IMG/VR virus record: IMGVR_UViG_3300042308_000140
Location: 1-26,145 of that record
DNA length: 26,145 nucleotides
From: a virus
Reading direction: 5' to 3' (one strand)
The notes beneath the pieces are model-generated. The model was not told the DNA's origin. It ran no database searches and saw only the letters and a list, made by a program, of their open reading frames with translations. Positions 21,298 to 26,145 of the stretch are shown in pieces; position 1 is the stretch's first letter, and each line of letters opens with the position of its first letter. The translations under genes and the position numbers were made by a program.

Positions 21298-22650
21298 ATG
21301 TTATTACGTCAACTGTTTGAAGCAATAGATAGAACCGGCGAGGGCAACACCGCAGTAGTAGGATGGGGCCGTGGTATGGGACACAAAGGACATATGATGC
21401 TGGCCAGCAGTGTAATCACACACGCAGAACAGTTAGGCGGAGATCCTTACTTTGTTGTCAGCAAAACTTATGGTCCAGATGATCCTCTACAACCTGAAGA
21501 AAAATTAGCAATCTATCGTAAAGTGTTTCCAGAGAAAGGTCACATCTTTCAAACAGCCACAGATGAATTACCAGACTTGACTCGCGTATTAACTAACTTA
21601 AACGGCCAGGGCTACAAAAATGCTGTAGTAGTTGTTGGTGCAGATCAAAAGGCGGCATTTCAATACTTAAATGCCTACAATGGTAAACCTAATAAGAAAG
21701 GCGAAATTCCCTTTAACTTTGATAGTTTAAATGTTATTAGTCGTCAAGAAACTGACGATCCTAGCAGAGGCGAAGAAGGACCACGTGCTACTCCTATGCG
21801 AGCAGTGTTAACTGATCCCGGCAAGAGTGATGAAGAACAATTTGCAGTGTGGCGTGATGCAATGAGTCCAGAACTCAGCGACGAAGAAGTCATGGACCTA
21901 ATGCAAAAGGCCAAACAACGTATGGGTCAAATGGCTGCAGAAAAACCTGTTAAAAAAGCCAAAAAGGCTGTGGCTGAGATTTCATTAGGTGAAGGTCCAT
22001 CGTTACCTAGCACATTAAAAAGTATTGCTACCAATGGCGAACCTATAACACAATTATACGGCAAACTAAAAGCCATGGCCAAGCGTTGGGTAGAAAACAA
22101 CGGTTCGTTAAAAGGCTTCCATCGTAATGCTGCTGGACAAAGTGCTCAATGGTTTCAAAACTTCTACTTTGATAAACTACAAGCCGACTTGTATGCACTG
22201 TCTAAACAAGCACCAAGATATGCTGCGCCATTGATCAACTATTTAAAAGATGCTAGCGAAGATCGTGAAAGTCGTATTGCATTTACAGAAATCAGCAGAT
22301 CATTGCCTCCTATATTATTCAAGATGGGCAAACAGATGGGTGATCAAAGCCTAACACAGTTTGCCTACAGTTGGAACTCTCGTAGAGAAGAATACGAATC
22401 TTATCTTGCCAATTTAGAAGCAGAAGACGATACGGACGACGAGTATGATGAACCTGAAATTAAACCTGAGAAAAGCAAAGTTCCCGGGCAACAAAATGCA
22501 CAAGTTGAACAGATCGTCAATGACATACTTGCTAAACTTCCTAAAAATGTAGCAGGCGATATTCGCAATGCCATTGCCCGTGCTCCTAACAAACTACAGG
22601 CACTACAGCAAGAATTATCTAAACGTAAGATTCAAGGTGTGGCGGAATAA
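21298..22650 (+). CDS. HxGH nucleotidyltransferase-like protein with helical extension
   Basis: The start is ATG 21298, with AAGGAAA 7 nt upstream; a longer frame back to 21262 lacks this. The 450-aa product begins with the leader MLLRQLFE, then a cytidylyl/adenylyltransferase fold: TAVVGWGRGMGHKGHMML with HKGH at 29-32, DPYFVVSKTYGPDD (49-62), NAVVVVGADQ (108-117), SLNVISRQ and ATPMRAVL at 164-171, where relatives have the SGTxxR motif. Residues about 175-450 are helical and acidic with a DDEYDEPE linker; no known domain. Gly replaces Pro in the usual GxFxPxHxGH loop. The substrate is unknown. Activity plausible but not certain. Confidence 0.68.
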   Translation: MLLRQLFEAIDRTGEGNTAVVGWGRGMGHKGHMMLASSVITHAEQLGGDPYFVVSKTYGPDDPLQPEEKLAIYRKVFPEKGHIFQTATDELPDLTRVLTNLNGQGYKNAVVVVGADQKAAFQYLNAYNGKPNKKGEIPFNFDSLNVISRQETDDPSRGEEGPRATPMRAVLTDPGKSDEEQFAVWRDAMSPELSDEEVMDLMQKAKQRMGQMAAEKPVKKAKKAVAEISLGEGPSLPSTLKSIATNGEPITQLYGKLKAMAKRWVENNGSLKGFHRNAAGQSAQWFQNFYFDKLQADLYALSKQAPRYAAPLINYLKDASEDRESRIAFTEISRSLPPILFKMGKQMGDQSLTQFAYSWNSRREEYESYLANLEAEDDTDDEYDEPEIKPEKSKVPGQQNAQVEQIVNDILAKLPKNVAGDIRNAIARAPNKLQALQQELSKRKIQGVAE

Positions 22651-22651
22651 C

Positions 22652-22873
22652 ATGGATGAATTAGATTACATTAAGAAGTTGGCTGGCATTAATGAATTTA
22701 AAGGATTTCAACCGGTAAATATAGAGAACATGAGTCATACGGCTGCTGCAATTAAACAGAAAGAAAAGGATCTAGGGCTAAAGCCCGGAGACAAAGATTG
22801 GTTTAAGTTGTGGTTTACATTACCATATATGACTGGCAGTGTTAACAGCCATTTTAGAGGACGCAAGAAGTGA
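22652..22873 (+). CDS. Small accessory protein, 73 aa, unknown
   Basis: ATG 22652 is chosen because it starts just after the upstream stop and follows GGCGGA; the same frame is open farther upstream, but that part overlaps the nucleotidyltransferase gene. The product begins MDELDYIKKLAGINEF, a short helix ending in Ile-Asn-Glu (13-15), another possible prohead-protease site. The remainder is basic (IKQKEKDLGLKPGDKDWFKLWF) and ends HFRGRKK. The LAG(I/L) helix at the N-terminus is frequent in small proteins of marine T4-like phages. No function is recognised. It overlaps the next gene by 4 bp. Confidence 0.6.
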   Translation: MDELDYIKKLAGINEFKGFQPVNIENMSHTAAAIKQKEKDLGLKPGDKDWFKLWFTLPYMTGSVNSHFRGRKK

Positions 22874-23244
22874 AACTACGAGAATTGTTTGAAGTTAAAG
22901 CAGGTGTGATTGGTAAACGATATCAACAGGCTACTCGTGGTCTTAACACATTCGGTGACGGTGAAAGAAGTAGCGGTGACTATACACAATACAGACTAAG
23001 TCTAGCATTGGCCTGTTCCGATGGTGTTAATCCTCCAGACATTGATCCCAAGACATGGCATGGCAAAAGAAAAACAGCACATCCTTACACAGAAGAAGAA
23101 CAGGCCATGTTAAATCAAAGTTACAAGGTGATTGGTGCCAGTCACAAAGATCTTAACAAAGGCGACATGCGTAGTCAAGAACTGGACACTACTAACGTTG
23201 TTAGCCCCGTGGCTAAACCTAAGAGGAATAAATACGGCATATGA
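22870..23244 (+). CDS. Accessory protein with CTS-like leader, unknown
   Basis: The 124-aa product starts at GTG 22870, overlapping the previous stop (GTGA). It opens MKLRELFE, the clearest copy of the shared leader, with a possible cleavage after Leu-Phe-Glu. It continues with KRYQQATRGLNTFGDGERSS (16-35), YTQYRLSLALACSDG (38-52) and a basic C-terminus (KPKRNKYGI). The Y-x-x-YRL-x-x-A-x-x-x-x-DG stretch is compact and conserved-looking, but I cannot assign a family. It is coupled by a 4-bp overlap to the cysteine-module protein. Confidence 0.6.
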   Translation: MKLRELFEVKAGVIGKRYQQATRGLNTFGDGERSSGDYTQYRLSLALACSDGVNPPDIDPKTWHGKRKTAHPYTEEEQAMLNQSYKVIGASHKDLNKGDMRSQELDTTNVVSPVAKPKRNKYGI

Positions 23245-24446
23245 AAATACGCGAAGTGATTAACGAAGGATGGACTCAGAAATACAAAAAAAGTATTAAC
23301 TGTAGTCATCCTAAAGGCTTTAGTCAAAAGGCTCATTGTGCAGGTAAAAAGAAACACAATGAATCCGTTGAGATGGAAATGGTCTGCGAAGATTGCGGCA
23401 TGTGCGAAACACATGGAGACCATTCGCATGATAATTTAGATGAAGCCTGCTGGAAGGGTTATCACAAAGACGGTATGAAGACCATGTTTGGCAAACGCTA
23501 TCCCAACTGTGTCAAGAATAAAAAAGAAAGCCTAGAAACTTATATACGCAACGGTGAATGTCCAGGTTGCGGCGGAGCAATGGTCGCAGAGGCACAGTTA
23601 AACGAAAAACAGGATGCCTGTTATCACAAAGTAAAATCAAGATACAAAGTGTGGCCCAGTGCTTATGCATCAGGCGCACTGGTACAATGTCGCAAAAAAG
23701 GTGCTGCCAACTGGGGCAATTCCAATGAAAGTATTACACAAGAAGAATATGATGCACTGGACGAAAATTTAAAAAAGTGGTTCAGCGATAAATGGGTTCG
23801 TTTTGGTCCGGATGGTAAAATCAAAGGCGACTGTGCTAGAGGTGACAGCAGCGAAGGAAAACCCAAGTGTTTGCCACAGAGCAAAGCACATAGTTTAGGT
23901 AAAAAAGGTCGCGCTAGTGCGGCCAGTCGTAAGCGTAGAGAAGACCCCAATCCAGAGCGCAGAGGTCCTGCTATCAATGTCAAGACTAAGAAAGAAAATA
24001 TGGAGGAAGGTATGGACGATCTGGTTAGAATATTAGAGTTGAGTGGATTAAATCTTTCTGCTGATGAGCAATTTGACATCATTGAAGACATGGTGGAAAG
24101 TTTAGCATTACAGCACGGAGTCGATACAGAGATTATCTGGGAAGATTTTGAATCAGTAGATGATCAAGAATTGTTAAATGAAGCAGCCGCTTGGAGAACT
24201 AGCAAAGGCAAAAGCAAAACCGGCGGATTAAATGCCAAAGGTGTAGCCAGTTATCGTAGAGAAAATCCAGGCAGTAAATTACAAATGGCAGTGACAACTA
24301 AACCTAGTAAGTTAAAACCAGGTTCAAAAGCAGCCAAACGCCGCAAGAGTTTTTGCGCTCGTATGGGTGGCATGAAGGGCCCGATGAAAAAACCCAACGG
24401 CAAACCTACTCGCAAGGCATTAGCACTGCGTAAATGGAACTGCTAA
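23241..24446 (+). CDS. Mosaic basic protein of cysteine-paired modules
   Basis: The 401-aa protein has leader MKIREVINE and a series of short Lys/Arg-rich modules, each with a cysteine pair: C21/C33 (NCSHPKGFSQKAHC), C70/C90 (CWKGYHKDGMKTMFGKRYPNC), C127/C150 (CYHKVKSRYKVWPS...C), C198/C210 (IKGDCARGDSSEGKPKC) and C372/C401. Possible zinc ligands are CEDCGMC with HGDHSH (49-63) and CPGC (107-110). The last about 85 residues (GGLNAKGVASYRRENPGSK; RRKSFCARM; LALRKWNC) match a C-terminal phage domain I associate with DUF6321. An acidic helical insert lies at about 253-315. Such composition suits a DNA-binding internal head protein. Function is inferred, not demonstrated. Confidence 0.68.
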   Translation: MKIREVINEGWTQKYKKSINCSHPKGFSQKAHCAGKKKHNESVEMEMVCEDCGMCETHGDHSHDNLDEACWKGYHKDGMKTMFGKRYPNCVKNKKESLETYIRNGECPGCGGAMVAEAQLNEKQDACYHKVKSRYKVWPSAYASGALVQCRKKGAANWGNSNESITQEEYDALDENLKKWFSDKWVRFGPDGKIKGDCARGDSSEGKPKCLPQSKAHSLGKKGRASAASRKRREDPNPERRGPAINVKTKKENMEEGMDDLVRILELSGLNLSADEQFDIIEDMVESLALQHGVDTEIIWEDFESVDDQELLNEAAAWRTSKGKSKTGGLNAKGVASYRRENPGSKLQMAVTTKPSKLKPGSKAAKRRKSFCARMGGMKGPMKKPNGKPTRKALALRKWNC

Positions 24447-25235
24447 ATGCGTGCCAGTGAATTCGTAACCGAACGTAAAAACTACAAGCGAAAGTCTAGG
24501 TATGCAGCCTATGGTCCTGGACCTTACGGCGGCTATGGATACTATGCTGGCTATAGTGGAGACTCGGGAGAAGGTGGTGGTGATGGCGGTGGTGGCGAAA
24601 GCATTGAGAATGAAGCATTTGATCAGCCTTATAAACTTAAATGGGAACCCAGCGACTACGGCGATGTTGATGCAATAGCCCGAATGGATGATGGCAACTA
24701 CCTAAGCATTATGTTCAACAAGGGATTTAGTCAAGATACCAAAGAAGAAGCATGGAGTGTTGAATTCTTTAGAAACAACAGCCAAGAAGTCACAGGTGAA
24801 GGTGATGCACAGCGTGTGTTTGCCACTGTGTTAAGTGCTATACAAACATTTATTAAAAAGTACAAGCCCAATAAGGTATACTTTTCAGCCAGTAAAGAAG
24901 TCGAGCAAGGACAAAACGCACAAAGTAGAGCTAGCCTATATGATACATTAGTTCAGCGTTATGCCAGAGCATTGGGATTTAAAGCATTCCGTGCTGATAC
25001 AGGTAACAAAGTGATGTACGAATTAACTAGAATTAAACCTATTGTTGCCAAACCTGTGGCGGAAAACTTTGCTGATGGAAAGAACCCGCAGGACAAAGGT
25101 GACAGCAAGCGTCATGGTGTTCCTACCAAAGCATCAGTCAGCACACTGCGTAAAGTGGCTAAACAAGGTGGTCGCAAAGGCCAATTAGCGCATTGGATGG
25201 CCAATATGAAAAGCGGCCGATCTAAGAAGAAATAA
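24447..25235 (+). CDS. Accessory protein with Gly/Tyr-rich linker and basic tail
   Basis: The 262-aa protein begins MRASEFVTE (leader-like, Val-Thr-Glu). Residues about 18-52 are an extreme Gly/Tyr/Ser-rich linker (YGGYGYYAGYSGDSGEGGGD). A folded alpha/beta domain (about 60-200) follows, with YLSIMFNKGF, EEAWSVEFFRN, GDAQRVFATVLSAIQTFIKKY (about 118-138), KVYFSASKEV and SRASLYDTLVQRYARALGF. The C-terminus (GDSKRHGVPTKAS...LAHWMANMKSGRSKKK) is a basic module I have seen on several phage proteins. The domain looks like a conserved phage family without known activity; an acetyltransferase-like fold is conceivable but unsupported by motif. No gap separates it from the previous gene. Confidence 0.6.
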   Translation: MRASEFVTERKNYKRKSRYAAYGPGPYGGYGYYAGYSGDSGEGGGDGGGGESIENEAFDQPYKLKWEPSDYGDVDAIARMDDGNYLSIMFNKGFSQDTKEEAWSVEFFRNNSQEVTGEGDAQRVFATVLSAIQTFIKKYKPNKVYFSASKEVEQGQNAQSRASLYDTLVQRYARALGFKAFRADTGNKVMYELTRIKPIVAKPVAENFADGKNPQDKGDSKRHGVPTKASVSTLRKVAKQGGRKGQLAHWMANMKSGRSKKK

Positions 25236-25245
25236 CTCAAACAAT

Positions 25246-25255
25246 GGTAAATATA
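25246..25255 (+). promoter_or_regulatory. Candidate late promoter GGTAAATATA before endolysin
   Basis: The same decamer as before the fibre gene at 1147, in a 38-bp intergenic gap. It is followed by AAGGA 9 nt before the ATG at 25274, leaving a leader of about 13-18 nt. Late expression would fit an endolysin. Confidence 0.45.
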
Positions 25256-25273
25256 GCATAAGGAATAAATGCT

Positions 25274-25906
25274 ATGTTTCAGTTTGACTTTACATTAGAT
25301 AAATTAGCAAGATGTATCAGCAAAAACAAAAATCCACAATTGTGGTATGATGCGTTTTGTGAATATTTTCCAGCATTTGATATTGTTACACCATCACGTG
25401 TAGCAGGGTTTGTGGCTCAATGCCAGCACGAAAGCCTGGACTTTACTATCTTACAAGAAAATTTAAACTACGGTGCCAAAGGGCTTCGTGGGTTGTTTGG
25501 CAAGTATTTCCCCAATGACGAGTTAGCACGTCAATATGAACGCAAGCCTGAAATGATTGCTAACAAAATCTACGGCGGACGTATGGGCAATGGCCCAGAA
25601 GCGTCGGGCGAAGGATGGAAGTATCGCGGTCGTGGCATTATACAGATCACTGGCAAAAGCAATTACGCACAATGTTCCAAGGACTTGTTCCAAGACGATA
25701 CACTGGTACGTGATCCAGATCTATTAAGAGAACCAGAGTGGGCAGTATTAAGTGGCTGCTGGTTCTGGCACAAAAATCAATTAAACCAATGGTGTGATCA
25801 AGGTGATATGAATACACTAACTAAAAAGATCAATGGTGGGTTTATTGGTCTCGAAGATCGTATTCATCATTGGAATATTGCTCTTGATCTTATGGAAGCA
25901 GAATAA
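25274..25906 (+). CDS. Endolysin, glycoside hydrolase family 19 type
   Basis: The 210-aa product matches GH19 (chitinase-like) phage lysozymes: FVAQCQHESLDFTILQENLNYGAKGLR at 46-72, with the general acid Glu53 in HES and the second glutamate Glu62. Then come YGGRMGNGPEASGEGWKYRGRGIIQITGKSNY (100-131), the substrate-groove signature of the family, and LSGCWFWHKNQLNQWCD with KINGGFIGLEDR near the C-terminus. The length is typical for a single-domain endolysin. It would cut the peptidoglycan glycan backbone. There is no signal peptide, so it depends on the holin (14227). It is placed far from the spanin/holin block, among accessory genes. Confidence 0.9.
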   Translation: MFQFDFTLDKLARCISKNKNPQLWYDAFCEYFPAFDIVTPSRVAGFVAQCQHESLDFTILQENLNYGAKGLRGLFGKYFPNDELARQYERKPEMIANKIYGGRMGNGPEASGEGWKYRGRGIIQITGKSNYAQCSKDLFQDDTLVRDPDLLREPEWAVLSGCWFWHKNQLNQWCDQGDMNTLTKKINGGFIGLEDRIHHWNIALDLMEAE

Positions 25907-26145
25907 TGTTAATTAGACAAATATTAGAAAACAAAAAAGGCATCAAGGCTGTCAAGTATAACAAAAAGCCTAAAGCACATACACCTGCAGAAGAACGCAA
26001 AGTTATAGGGCCCGATGCTCCTAAGAAAAAAGAAGAAGTAGCAGAAGGCCGTGATGGCAACGATGTTGAAGAATTTTTACACAAAGTTGCACGATCCGGC
26101 GACAACGGCTTTGACATGCTATACAATGCACAACAAGGCAAATAC
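25906..26145 (+). CDS. Accessory protein with CTS-like leader, 3'-truncated by window edge
   Basis: An open frame of 80 codons runs to the right edge without a stop. It starts in the endolysin stop codon (TAATG). The product begins MLIRQILE (Ile-Leu-Glu), again the shared leader, followed by a basic Lys/Pro-rich stretch (NKKGIKAVKYNKKPKAHTPA) and an acidic/helical part (GNDVEEFLHKVARSGDNGFD). The visible part has no known motif. It extends the accessory block beyond the window. Confidence 0.65.
   Translation, partial: MLIRQILENKKGIKAVKYNKKPKAHTPAEERKVIGPDAPKKKEEVAEGRDGNDVEEFLHKVARSGDNGFDMLYNAQQGKY

Noticed and set aside
22568-22651. N-terminal extension of the 73-aa gene back to 22568
   Set aside because: The extension lies entirely within the preceding gene, and ATG 22652 with GGCGGA upstream fits the spacing of the other genes.
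22714-22723. Third copy of GGTAAATATA
   Set aside because: It is inside the coding sequence of the 73-aa gene (PVNIEN) with no gene start close downstream; probably chance. It also lowers confidence in the motif elsewhere.
23663-24091. 142-aa open frame on the minus strand
   Set aside because: Antisense shadow of the cysteine-module protein, with Ser/Leu/Pro-rich composition, no motif and no promoter.

Overview
The window is a piece of a tailed-phage (Caudoviricetes) genome of the T4-like marine or freshwater myophage kind. The signs are tightly packed genes with 1-30 bp overlaps or gaps, no stretch over 300 bp without a gene, a T4 gp44-type clamp-loader ATPase, a GroES/gp31-like co-chaperonin, PhoH, a MazG-like pyrophosphohydrolase, a 2OG-Fe(II) oxygenase, and long beta-rich virion proteins of the type seen in marine T4-like phages. 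Two lipoproteins and a spanin-like pair imply a host with an outer membrane. The host cannot be named from the sequence. No tRNA, rRNA, CRISPR array, integrase or transposase was seen. Every gene is on the + strand except phoH.

Layout. 1-6453: virion/tail-fibre block of five beta-rich proteins, with a 2OG-Fe(II) oxygenase inserted. 6453-8206: small genes including a stand-alone fragment resembling the palm of bacterial DNA polymerase III alpha (no catalytic aspartates), a small conserved protein, a GroES-like co-chaperonin and a MazG-like enzyme, closed by a terminator. 8253-9737: cytidylyltransferase, a 55-aa membrane protein and the sliding-clamp loader ATPase, ending in a terminator shared with the convergent phoH. 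10648-11936: two proteins of unknown function. 11933-14781: envelope/lysis block with an i-spanin-like protein, two small lipoproteins, a DUF4337-like membrane protein, a class 3 lipase and a holin. 14814-17981: a DnaJ/CbpA-like co-chaperone followed by a complete ClpA-type unfoldase that keeps an IGF ClpP-docking loop. 17953-18956: two further unknown/virion-type proteins. 19014-26145: a run of accessory genes with three unrelated nucleotidyltransferase folds, a cysteine-module basic protein, other basic proteins and a GH19 endolysin.

Most worth following up: (1) most proteins of the last block, though otherwise unrelated, share a short N-terminal peptide of the form M-[KRL]-x-[RS]-[EQ]-[hydrophobic]-[hydrophobic]-x(1-3)-E. 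This resembles the T4 capsid-targeting sequence and its prohead-protease site ([L/I]-x-E), so the block may encode proteins packaged in the head and delivered with the DNA. (2) Within it lie side by side a pol-beta-type, a KxDG ligase-type and an HxGH-type nucleotidyltransferase. (3) The phage carries GroES-, DnaJ- and ClpA-like genes, together able to redirect host folding and proteolysis. (4) Three genes have near-consensus sigma70 promoters with 17-bp spacers whose -10 box ends 6-7 nt before the ATG, with no ribosome binding site, suggesting leaderless mRNAs.

All functional names rest on motif reading by eye; no database search was run.
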